Positions 46,582-57,093 of a stretch of 64,000 bases of DNA are shown here, piece after piece. Made by a program: the position numbers and the translations under genes. Source of the stretch: Yarrowia lipolytica (lineage: Eukaryota; Ascomycota; Dipodascomycetes; Dipodascales); NCBI RefSeq assembly GCF_001761485.1, contig NC_090775.1, forward strand, positions 1,798,001 through 1,862,000, read 5' to 3'. Positions within the stretch are counted from its first letter, which is position 1, and every line of letters begins with the position of its first letter. Under the pieces are notes generated by a model. The model was not told the origin of the DNA, ran no database searches, and worked only from the letters and a program-made list of their open reading frames with translations.

Positions 46582-46728
46582 TTCCCCCACATTAAAACGC
46601 ATTTCATTGTACATATATAATAATATCATCTACTAATAATTGGCAAGCTCCATCTTCTACCGCGTGGGAAAGGTCTTTGATAAATATATTGTGTTAATTA
46701 GACTGTCCCATGTCCTAGGTTACTCTTC

Positions 46729-47913
46729 TCATAAATACAAATCCCGCATCTTTCCACTCAGCAGATCAAAGTAGTTGATATCAAACCGGGAACAGCTCTC
46801 TAGCGGCCACTTCAAGAAGTGATGCACTCTTGATGGGAGGTGGTCCATCAAATGCAGCAAGTCTTCCTGTATACGGTCCCCCCACCAAAACAAGACGTGC
46901 CACATATGCGCATATCCACACCAGTAGCACACAAACAGCAGCGCGTATGTGTTCATCTCCTCCCGGAGCAGCTTATAGAAGTCGGGGGTCCAAAACGTGC
47001 ACCATCCGGCAATATGTGATACAGACATGCCTGCAGCGTCCATGTGGAACAAACCGACTAGGTTTTTGAGCTCTGTTGTGAGAATCCTCTGGATGCGTTT
47101 CTTCTCCGTCGACGACAGCTCCTCGTCTGTGTTCACAAAATCAATGATCTCCCATAGATCTTCTTCTCTAGGCAGTTTCTCGCGTTCATCGTTGAGATCA
47201 AAATCATTGTTGAGGTAGAAGGGTGTGGGCAGTGGAGCGTTACTGAAGAGGAAGGTTAGGTCTGAGATTGTTCGGCCCAAACTGAACAGGTCGGCACCGC
47301 CATCAAAGTTGAACAGCGGCACGTATGGACCCATACTCATGGCGATAAGATAGATGAGCACGCTTGAGAGCAATACAGACTCGGAAGTCTCCAGCGTCAT
47401 GGTCATGATTTGTTGTTTGTGTGCTTTAATGGTGTTGGTGAATCGAATGAACATCTGTTCCAGCATAGCCTCATCCAACCGTGTGTATCCGATGACGTGG
47501 GATAAGTCCGTTGGAGGGAGTTTTTCTTTGGGGACTTCCTCGCCGTCTTTTAACAGATACGTGGCATGCTTGTGGTTGTGTCCCAGGTGCATCATGGCGA
47601 ACACCATGCACGCTTCCTTGAGAGCTTCGTTGCTAGTAGCCAGCTTCGTCACGTTTTCCATCCAGAATCCTTGTGCTTCCTTATTTTTTCCCGTGGCCGC
47701 CACCAGCAACGGTGATGAATCATTCTTATAGAACCGGAGGAGCTCGTACTCGCCGAGCTCGAGGTTCATGAGAGACGCCATGGGCGTTGGTCGGGGCTTG
47801 AAAAGCTTGTGCCTGCGCTCATTGTCGTCGGAAAAGTAGTCGTCCGAGTAGTATGCGTCGATGTCGTCGGGGTGCCACAAAAACCGTTTGCGTCGCACCG
47901 TTATCTTGTTCAT
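46729..47913 (-). CDS. Fungal transcription-factor-like protein lacking a DNA-binding domain
   Basis: 394 aa. After a basic and acidic start (MNKITVRRKRFLWHPDDIDAYYSDDYFSDD would be residues 1-30, not a zinc cluster) comes the C-terminal homology region of the Upc2-like fungal Zn2Cys6 regulators: LELGEYELLRFY, then WMENVTKLATSNEALKEACMVFAMMHLGH, and near the end LMDHLPSRVHHFLKWPLE. I find no CX2C pattern and no upstream splice acceptor that could add one. It may be a co-regulator, a truncated gene, or one of the DNA-binding-domain-less relatives seen in fungi. Convergent with the DHA1 gene, 147 bases apart. Confidence 0.65.
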   Translation of the reverse strand: MNKITVRRKRFLWHPDDIDAYYSDDYFSDDNERRHKLFKPRPTPMASLMNLELGEYELLRFYKNDSSPLLVAATGKNKEAQGFWMENVTKLATSNEALKEACMVFAMMHLGHNHKHATYLLKDGEEVPKEKLPPTDLSHVIGYTRLDEAMLEQMFIRFTNTIKAHKQQIMTMTLETSESVLLSSVLIYLIAMSMGPYVPLFNFDGGADLFSLGRTISDLTFLFSNAPLPTPFYLNNDFDLNDEREKLPREEDLWEIIDFVNTDEELSSTEKKRIQRILTTELKNLVGLFHMDAAGMSVSHIAGWCTFWTPDFYKLLREEMNTYALLFVCYWCGYAHMWHVLFWWGDRIQEDLLHLMDHLPSRVHHFLKWPLESCSRFDINYFDLLSGKMRDLYL

Positions 47914-49794
47914 TTTGGGTCGCTGGATATCACATCAAAGAGAAAGACTGTCCTGTCACCGCTTGGAGGAACACTATTTGGCTGTGACACCACTGTCAGG
48001 AACTGTCCATAACAAGGTTGGGTAGGTGGGAAACTGACTTTTGGGATAGCTGCTGGGACGGCCGGCGTGACAAAGTTGCCCGTGACGAACAGTTTCGGAT
48101 TTGCGTCCAAACTGGGAGGCGGGGCGTCGTTCCACAGATTGGCCGCTATATGTGACTAGCATCTACTCCGCTACCGAAACTATGCACTGCACAATGGGTT
48201 GGACTGCATTAGTATTACCTTTGCAAAGCTTCCGCCCCGTCCATCTCCAGTTATCGAGCAGCAGCATAGACGACATTTATGAAAAGCCGCTGCAGTGGTG
48301 TCAAGACTCAAAGTGTAAACAACAGGACAAGTTGCAGGCCCAAACAGCAATAGCATCAGAGCAATAGCATGCATCAGACCCACCATGGACATTTCGCCGT
48401 GTTTATACTACTTATATAGTTACGCTACTGCGAACTTACAACTCAACGGCGGCTGTGCCATTCCACCCCCCTCCCATCCGCGGATGTATTGCAGCTGAGA
48501 GCATTGGCGATGTGCAGCGAGATTAGACAGGCACATATGTATCTATTGAGTTTATGCCTCGGGAAAAGAAAGGATCAACCACAGTATTTTTGATAGATGT
48601 CAGATTGGGGTTCCTCAGTCATCCAACAAGGACAAGGGCAGCAGTGACAGATGGCAGCGTCAGATACTCATGACGGTTGCAAGTGCAAATTCCACAACTA
48701 TTAATACTTGCAGTTAATCCCTTAGGTCCTTGGTCCGGCTTCCGGGCCAAATCTCAGCTTCTAAATGTAAAACAAAGACGCAAGCCCTCGTACTCGCTTA
48801 TTTAGCAGGCATGCATTGTCTTGACCCACTCTCGTCTTTCCACCCCGGCAAAACACTTGGCCTCAGCATATGAAGCTTTGTGTCAATGAAAAGGAACAGT
48901 ACACAGTACTGTACCACCCACCAGCAACCATAGGATTGGCCTGCGTCCAAAAAAAATTCATACATATAGAATTTCTTCGCCAATTCATAGTGCACTGCGT
49001 ATTATCTGGGAATACACCCTTTATGAACCGCCTGCAGCAAAGAGACTACAAGTACAAGTACAGGTATTCCGTACATATCCGTGCTGTACCATGCGCTTCT
49101 TTCATTGAGGAGACTCACAAACTAAACTCCATGTGGTCCTGGTCCATGTGTTACCTGTGTTACCTGTACTTACTGTAGCTTTTTGGAAGGACGCGTTAAG
49201 ACAGAAGAATGGCTATTGTTGACCAGACAGTGCTGGTGCCGCTGTCAAACGCGCGGTTTGAAACAAGCTCGCTTGACCATGCTCGTACGTTTTATGGCAA
49301 GGTACTTCTAGGCGTCTAATTGTCCGCTGGGTGGCCTTCCATAACGATACAGATCCTTGTGGTTTCAGCGTCAGCATTGAAGAAGTAGATGGACGTGGAT
49401 ATCTTTCCATGCAGTCTACGAGATGTCTGGTATCGTCAGTGTGTCTATTCGCAATGCGCTTAGTGACGTGTAGGAGCGACTATGAGTTGTATTCGTAGTG
49501 AAACCTTCGGCTAGCAGGACGCCTCAGGTTGCCGAGGTCGCTTCAGATTGCCGAGGACGCTCCAAGTTAACGTCGACGGATAGAAATCTCTTACCACTAT
49601 GTACCATACGTGTTCAGCATTAAAATTACACGCACCAGGTTCCGTGAAGACATACAACTTGTTCATGTACCGGCAGTTGTATTATCTATCAAGAAGAAAA
49701 CAAGCCCTATATGATGTGCCACAGAAACAATATATAATATCAATTAATCAACAAAAACTATCCTTACTAATCAATCCTCCTCATGCAACACCAA
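47914..49794. other. Spacer between the TF-like gene and RPA190
   Basis: 1.9 kb without a recognisable gene. It holds the promoter of the TF-like gene, a short 19-bp tandem repeat at 49524-49561, an ACAAGTACAAGTAC run near 49047-49060, and the RPA190 3' flank with AT-rich ends. Confidence 0.6.
49524..49561. repeat. 19-bp tandem duplication
   Basis: TCAGGTTGCCGAGGTCGCT at 49524-49542 is followed directly by a second copy with two changes (49543-49561). Noncoding. Confidence 0.8.
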
Positions 49795-52700
49795 TTACTC
49801 TTCAGGCTCCTCAATAATGGGAGCCTTGACATCGAAGGAACCGGTACCAACACCGGAAAGTCGACCAATGACAATTCGAGCGGAAGGAGATTCGAGAGCA
49901 TCACATCCACCATCAAGAACAGCCTTGGTCAGGAAACCACAGGTAGTCTCATAAGACATCTTCAGGAAGGGCGAAGTGTTGGAATCCACACCCATTCGGT
50001 TGAAGGCAAGGTAAGTACCTTCTCGAGTCATCATATCGGCAATCAGCTCCAGATGACGCAGGTTCACGGTAATGGCGTATGTCTTGAACACATTGTTGAT
50101 TTCTTGCACCATGGTGTTTCGAGCTGCCTCCACACCGTAGGTCTTGAGCACAGCGTAAATGTCGTTAGAGTAGATGGCGTTCACATCAATGAACTCACCC
50201 TGCTCCCACATCTCCCGGAAGTTGACACCCTCGGTGGTCAACTTTCGGTCCTTGGGACTGTCGGCCTTGGGGAAGATGCATCGACCAATGTTGGGGATCT
50301 CTCGAACGACCTGAGATCGGCACAGGTCCTCGAGAATGTTCACCATCAGCAGCTTCTTGGTATCACCAGGAAGCATGATGGTGAAGGTGCACCACTCGCC
50401 CTGCTTGTCAAACTTGAAGGACTTGATGGTCTTGTATCGAGACAGAATATCATCCTCGCCCTCCTCCTCATCATCAGCCATCTCAACGTCAGAATCATCA
50501 GTGTCGCTCATAACATTCTCGCCCTCAGAGTCAGAATCAGAGTCAGAATCAGAGTCAGAGTCACCCTCGACAGCATCCTTGGCGGTCTTGTGCTCCTCTT
50601 CACCCTCATCGTAAGAAACTGACTGCTTGGTAGATCGCTTCTCCTTAGCCTCGTCTTCGTCCTCATCGTCATCCTCGTCGTCGGCTTCATCAGAAGCCTT
50701 GGAAGGCGCCTTGGATCGGGTCTCCTTGACCTCAGTGATCGCACCATCGACTTCCTTGGAAACTCGCTGATCTCGGAGCTCCTTGACGACAGCCTTCTCG
50801 ATTCGGTTCAGATAATGCAGAGCAATTCGCTTCTTGAGCATGTCGGGAGAGACATCGTATTCCTCCTCGTACTCCTTGGCGGTGTAGAACTGCATCTTGA
50901 CGTCGAAAGATCGAGCAGCACCCTGAGTCATGGTCTCCGCTCGAGTCTTCTCGGTCACCTCAATGTAGTCAACAAACTCGGAAAGAACAACTCGCTGAAC
51001 AGATCGACAGAAAGTCTCGGCTTCAGCATCGGAAACATCAGGAAGAACAGGTAGGGACATCTGGGGAGTCATAATACTCTTGGAAGCAGTCATAATGATT
51101 TCTCGCATTCGAGGAATACCCAGTGTCACGTTGGCGGCACCGTGACCGGCGAAATGGAAAGTGTTAAGAGTCATCTGAGTGGAAGGCTCACCAATGGACT
51201 GAGAAGCGATAATACCAAGAGCCTCACCGGGGTTGACAGTGGACTGCATGTACTTGAGTTGCATGAGGGATCGGAACTTCTTTTCGGTTACACCCTGATC
51301 AGCGTAGGTGGACTTCTTGCCAGACTTCTTAGGAGGGAAAACATCAGGTCGGGAAGCAATGTAGGCCTCCAAAGAGTTGGAGAATTCCTCGGAGACGGAT
51401 CCAAGGTACTTGGCAGGGTTGTAGAGAGAAATGGTGGGCTCGGGAAGCTCGGCATCGGAAGTGGCCTTCTTAGCCTTCTTCTTAGCCTTCTTAGCGTACT
51501 CAATGGCGGTATCGGTATCGAGGTTGTCGACGTTACCACCGGGCTGGTGCTTGTGAACCATGGCTTGGAAGTTCTCGACACAGAAATCAAACTGCTGAAG
51601 ATGGGACTCCTTTATGACATCGACACTGTCTCCACCGTACATGAACTGAATAAGAGCTCCGTCAGAGTCTCGAACAGTGTTGTCGTAAGTAGAGTGGACA
51701 CCCTCCAGCTGCTTAATAAGACATCGCTGCAGGTAACCGGATCGAGAAGTCTTGACGGCAGTATCAATAAGACCTTCTCGGCCAGCCATACAATGGAAGT
51801 AGTACTCCTGGGGTCGGATGCCTGAGAAGAAACGAGAAGCAACAAATCCACCAGCAATAGCATCAGTCTCAAAGGGCTTGAAAGCGGGAAGAGTCTTGCC
51901 GGAAACCATCACAGGGACTCGTCGACCCTCAAGAGCCTGCTGACCAAGACCACACATAATCTGAGAAACGTTGACGTTGGATCCCTTGGCTCCCGACAGG
52001 GCCATTCGCTGCATGGCGTTTTGGGGGAACCGCTTCATGGTACCGTTGGGAATACACTGAGAAACCACAGAGGTAGTGACAGCGTTGACCTTGGACTGAG
52101 AGATGGCATCGAGAATGCCGAGCTTGTTGTCGTCACGCAGAATCTCCTCTAGACGCTTGAGAAGCTCGGGATCCTCGGGGTCAGTGTCCTCGGGCAAGTT
52201 GGTGACTTCGGCAGCAGCCTTGACACCGACATCCTTGGCACCCTCCAGGGTGGTGGTTCGCCAGTTGTTACCCTCAGCAGTAAGCCACAGATCGTCCATA
52301 CCACAAGTCAGGCCAATGTTCATGACGTATCGGGTGAACAGACGACCTAGCACAGACAGAAGTTTGCCGGCAATGTGGGCACCGTAAATCTCGTGGATGG
52401 AGTGCACAAGACCGTAGTCGGCAGCACCATACTGCGACTTATCGAGGATACCGCACACAAGTTCACCGTTCTGGAAGATGACAGAGTTCTCAGTGGATCC
52501 CTCACCCCAGTACTCGTTCTTGACCTTATTCTTGGCATTCAGGTTAAGACCAGGTCGGCCAATAGGAGTGATGTTCTTGAGAACAGTGGTGATGACCTGC
52601 TTACCGGTCCAGAGAGGGACAGGCTTGATGACAGCAGGGGGAACAGTATGGATTCGACCGACATCAGCAGTGTGGCCATCCTCGGGTCGCAGGCATCCGT

Positions 52701-54727
52701 AGATGAGTTGCTGGTACTCCTGTCGGGTAAAAAAGGTGTCCTTGGAGGTCAGCAGGACACCAGCAGAAATATGGTCCTGAATCAGACCTCGAAGGGGCTT
52801 ACCAGAGGTGGGAGTAAGGTACTGAGAGTCTGTGTTGGCCAGAAGGAGAGCCTCAGCTCGGGCGTTCTCGTTCTGGGGGAAATGCATGTTCATCTCATCA
52901 CCATCGAAATCGGCGTTGTAAGCACCAGTGTTGGCGTAATGCAGACGCAGAGTCTTCTCCTTGGGCAGGACTCGCACTCGGTGGCCCATCATGGAAGCCT
53001 TATGCAGAGTGGGCTGTCGGTTCATGAGCACCACATCGTTGTTTCGGATGTGCCGGAAGACCTTTTTGTTAGTGAAGCCAGAGGCGTTAGCTGATGGGGT
53101 CAGAAGCTGGTTGGCTGTGGCAGTTCGCTGCTCCAGAGTCATACCCTCCAGAGAGATCATCTTACCGTCCTCTGTCTGGATCTGGATAGCACCGGGCCAA
53201 ACATCGGGGCCATTGATGACAGCTCGCGACAGCTCGGCGACGTTGTAGGGAGTCACGGGCTCGGGGTAGGTGAGCTTAACGGCAAAGACGGGAGGAACGC
53301 CAATCTCGTTGGTCTCGATGTTGGGATCGGGAGAAATAACGGATCGAGCGGCGTAGTTGACTCGCTTACCCATCATATTCTTTCGAAACAGACCCTCCTT
53401 CTTTTCCAGGGTCTGCTTGATACCAGGGACAGGCACAGATCCAGTCTTTTGGTTACCCTTTGTGCTGTCAATGAAACCGTTGACATCGTTTTGAAGCTCG
53501 ACAAAAGCGTTCATGAGAGCGGCAAAAGTCACCTTTCGCTCTGGAAGTCCAATCTTCTCCAATCGCATCTTGGCAATAGTGCCGTTAAGGTCTCGGATCT
53601 TCATGCCGGTAGAAAGCACCTTTACAAGAAGGGTGTTGGTAGTAGACTCAACAACCTCCTCACCTCGAGCAGCAGGAAGACGGAACCGGGTGGCAGGGAC
53701 AACAATGTTTTTGAGAAAGAACATGTCGCCGGAAATAGACTGGCTGTCAAAGTTGGGTCTGTTTCGGAATAGCACAGACATGAGCTGCTGTTCATGCTCA
53801 AACAAAGTCACAAGAATGTTTCGCACCTCCGAACTCAGCAGGTATCGGCCGTTTGCGCCGGCCTTGGGAAGGGGGTACTCGTTGATGGGGTCGGATCGAT
53901 CTCGGATCATGTTTCGTGCCCGCAGACCCTTGCTCTGGTTGACCTTCTCCTTGTTCTCGGACAGAGGCATCTCGAAGATCTTGGAAATACCATCCTTTCG
54001 GTAGGCGGGAGAGTGCATACCACACTGGGCACACTGGCTCTTGGCCACCAGCAGCTTGTAGAAATCTCGAATGACAAACTTTCGCTCCTCCAGCACGGTG
54101 GCGGTCTGAACACCCTGAGGAGTGGTGACACCCTCCTTGAGAGCCTCGGCAATGGTCTTCTCGGTAAATTTGCTCTGTCTGTCCATGACCGCAGCGTCAA
54201 CGGACGCACTGGCATCGTCCTGGACCACGTCGTCGTCAGACTCCTTCATAAAGGACTTGATATTGTCGATCTCTGCAGCAGCACCGACAAGTCCGTATTG
54301 CAGAAGTCGCAGCTTGCAGTAGATTTTGTGCACCTCAGCCTTGGAGGTTCGGAAATGGCCGCAGAAACGACATGCTGCTCGCAACAGCACCCACAGCTGG
54401 GTGAAGAAGAGAGGGTTGTAGACGGGCATGGGCAGCTCAATGTGGCCGGGATGACCCTGGCAGAACCGGTTGTCGAGATTACATGTGGCGCAGCTGGGTT
54501 AGTATTGATTCATCGTCAGCATGTGTAGAGAGTACTCACTTGTTTCGCAAAAACGCTCCAAGCTTAGGATCGTAAAGACCTCCCGAGATGGGGTTGCCCA
54601 ACGCATCAAAGGTCGTGGGATTAGTAATCTGTGTGACAGAAAGCTGCAGAATCTCCTCTGGACTATACAGTCCAAAGTCGACCCTGGTGATTTCCGCACC
54701 CACGGGTTTCGCAATATCCATGTTCAT
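49795..54727 (-). CDS. RPA190: RNA polymerase I largest subunit RPA190, two exons
   Basis: Exon 1 is 54540-54727 and exon 2 is 49795-54493; the product is 1628 aa (yeast Rpa190 is 1664). The 46-nt intron runs from GTGAGT to CTAACCCAG and splits codon 63, restoring the zinc-binding segment NCATCNLDNRFCQGHPGH (Cys64, 67, 74, His77). The invariant active-centre motif NADFDGD (about residues 589-595) binds the catalytic Mg2+. The bridge-helix, trigger-loop region (QSIGEPSTQMTLNTFHFAG) and jaw are present. An acidic insertion with an SD repeat lies at about 1328-1408, as in the Pol I jaw expander. It transcribes 35S rRNA in the nucleolus. A second ATG two codons in (54721) is an alternative start. 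RRPE-like words sit 50 to 90 bases upstream. Confidence 0.97.
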
Positions 54728-54778
54728 GGTTGTTGAGGTTTGGGTGGTGGAAAAAAAGAGGTTTGGGTCCGTACCTCT

Positions 54779-54815
54779 AAATTTTTATGTGAGAAACAAA
54801 GCCTAAAATTTTTTT
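54779..54815 (-). promoter_or_regulatory. RRPE-like A/T words upstream of RPA190
   Basis: AAATTTTT at 54779-54786 and AAAATTTTTTT at 54805-54815 lie 50 to 90 bases upstream of the start. The second sits inside GCC...GGC flanks. The core matches the RRPE word (AAAATTTT) of ribosome-biogenesis promoters. Assignment is by similarity only. Confidence 0.45.
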
Positions 54816-55385
54816 GGCATGCACCACGAGCTAAAATCGAACACCTAGTGGCGTTGATTATCTAATATAAACGGACAGGAATATAAAGAAAACCGGGACC
54901 GTGAGCATAGCAAGAATGTTAGTTGTTTGATTCTTGTCTTTCTGTGTAATTTCGGCCCCTCTTTGGATTTCAAGTGCGGTTCTAAGGGGGATCCTCAGTA
55001 TTGATACCATTTTAGCTTGATCCATTTGCTTAGTAATGTGAGTGCATTGGAGGCCGTCTTACAGAGTCAAAGAGCAGGTTATCAAGTGCTGCTGAGTTCT
55101 TAGTTTGGAAGTTCCAACATCGGTATAGTATATAGAGCAACCACTGTTCAGTTCCTGCCGTTCTAAGTGCAGGAAATGTACGTCACCTCGGGACATGCGA
55201 CTACTTGTAGCCTCTCAGTAGTGTCATGATACTACAATCTCTATCATGTATTGGATTGAATTGAAGTTATGCATTGCTACTAGCTGGTTGTACTTCAAGC
55301 GGATCACTGAGCCACGATTTCATACAACTCCATATCAGGCATCGCATAAGTCACATTCTTCACGTTAATGCTTGCTCCAGAAAAC

Positions 55386-55435
55386 TGCAAGTGTCATTCT
55401 TGTATTTCAATGCAAGTGTCATTCTTTTATTTCAA
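55386..55435. repeat. 25-bp tandem duplication
   Basis: Two adjacent 25-base copies beginning TGCAAGTGTCATTCTT, with one mismatch between them. Noncoding. Confidence 0.85.
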
Positions 55436-55699
55436 GGACGATAGTACTCGTTTCTATTCTCGCTATTATCCGTATCTCCACGCTGTGATCCATTGTCGCT
55501 TGGTGATCTTGCTTCCGAGCATGAGTCATGAGATGTCTTGCTGGTGTGGTGAGAAGTATTCCAGTATTAATAAGGGATCATCTGTCTGCGTTTGAAGTCG
55601 ATGCCAGTTGCCTCTGGTTGTTGCGTGAAAGTGGCATTCCAGCAGCCAACATGGACTCTTACTTTGACTAGATGGCTTTTGTCAGCTTGGCAGAAATCC

Positions 55700-55717
55700 C
55701 ACACTTGTACAAGTGTG
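55700..55717. repeat. 18-bp perfect palindrome
   Basis: CACACTTGTACAAGTGTG reads the same on both strands. It contains the CTTGTACAAG core made of two opposed ACAAGT words, which recur throughout the spacers. Confidence 0.8.
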
Positions 55718-55727
55718 AACTTCTAGG

Positions 55728-55757
55728 ATTCTCACTGTAAGTATTCTCACTGTAAGT
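55728..55757. repeat. 15-bp perfect tandem duplication
   Basis: ATTCTCACTGTAAGT is repeated twice head to tail without mismatch, 11 bases after the 18-bp palindrome. Confidence 0.85.
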
Positions 55758-56447
55758 ATTCAAGAACGACACAGCCCGTACCATTGAGAAGTCTCCATAA
55801 CGGGTCTTGGAGCTGCATAAGGAGCCATGCTGGAAAGCAGTGAAGTGATTTGGGTCTAATATTGATTGAAAGACCCCTGCTTCTTCAGTAGAAGTTATGT
55901 TGCGTAAACTCGAGAGAGCGCCGTTAAACAATGGAACACCCCGTGCATGGATAATGCACAAGCATATACGAAAAATGAAAATACGGCGGAAAATACAGAT
56001 AAATTTATCAAAAATTGATTCCATAATAGAAAAGTACAAGTAGTGGTAGATATTACCGAGTGATGTTTGAAGTTTCAGCTAATATATCGAAATATCTTGA
56101 GAAATTACTTGTGACTGTACCATATAGAGCAGTAGGCAGAGATGAAACGGAGAGATCAATACAACTAATGGAGAGAGAAAAAGCGTAATGATCAAAAGCT
56201 CCAATCATGTGTGAAAAGAACAATATATATCTTTCATAACAGGCTCTTGTGTCGTTCTTGGAACCTGACAGGAACTATACAGACAAGCCACCTCCTGACG
56301 CGCAAAGGGATGATGATTCGCTTAGTATGTAGTCGTGCAGTTGTAGACGAGAAGGTCCTGCCTGCAGTGGTTTTGACGAGCTCTCCTGCTACTCATACTG
56401 TACTCGAAAAATACTTCGATGACGTCCATAAATATTCTTACGTCACT

Positions 56448-56485
56448 GGCACTGGGTGTGAGAAATGGCACTGGGTGTGAGAAAT
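56448..56485. repeat. 19-bp perfect tandem duplication
   Basis: GGCACTGGGTGTGAGAAAT is repeated twice head to tail without mismatch. Noncoding. Confidence 0.85.
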
Positions 56486-57093
56486 GTATGATTTAACTAC
56501 ATACAGTATCACTCAGGGGAGAGCGGCAACAACGAGAAGTGGATTGCCGTTTGTTTGTTAATTAAGGACAGGTAGATATGTTCCAAGTACATTTTTTCAA
56601 TCTAACAAGCATTCATATTCTTTCAATGGCTGTTAACATCCTCTACATTGATACTCGTTGCTGTTTATTTTCCCTATTATTTTTGGCAACCGTGACATGC
56701 ACAATTCTCATAGTGCATGGAACTACACTACAAGGAGTTGCCTGGCGGCGTCACAGGGTTGTAACTACACTTGCAATGCGTCTAATACAGACGAGTTGCA
56801 AGCGTAGTTACAGCGTCTATGGTACTTATAACTACAATGTAGACCGTTATTCCTCTTTTTCGCTCCTTTTTTTTCTTCCGGTGTATTAAAAATTTTATTT
56901 ACAGAACTCGTCTATATATTAAAGTTGCTGCATGGGAGATGGGCGTTGCGGGGCAACCGTGTGTTTAGTCTGTTTCGGGAAAAGACAAACACTGTACAAA
57001 CTCAGTATAGCTACTCGTACTGTGTAAAGAAAGGAGAGCATCGTCAGTGAAAGCTCGACCTCCACTTCTTCAAAAACCACAAACGACTAGAAA

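Larger units (their letters stand above)
54728..57093. other. Divergent spacer between RPA190 and SLI15
   Basis: 2.4 kb with no recognisable gene. It carries several small perfect or near-perfect head-to-tail duplications, an 18-bp perfect palindrome, and CTACTTGTAG at 55201-55210. AT-rich, with the short frames on both strands overlapping one another. Confidence 0.6.
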
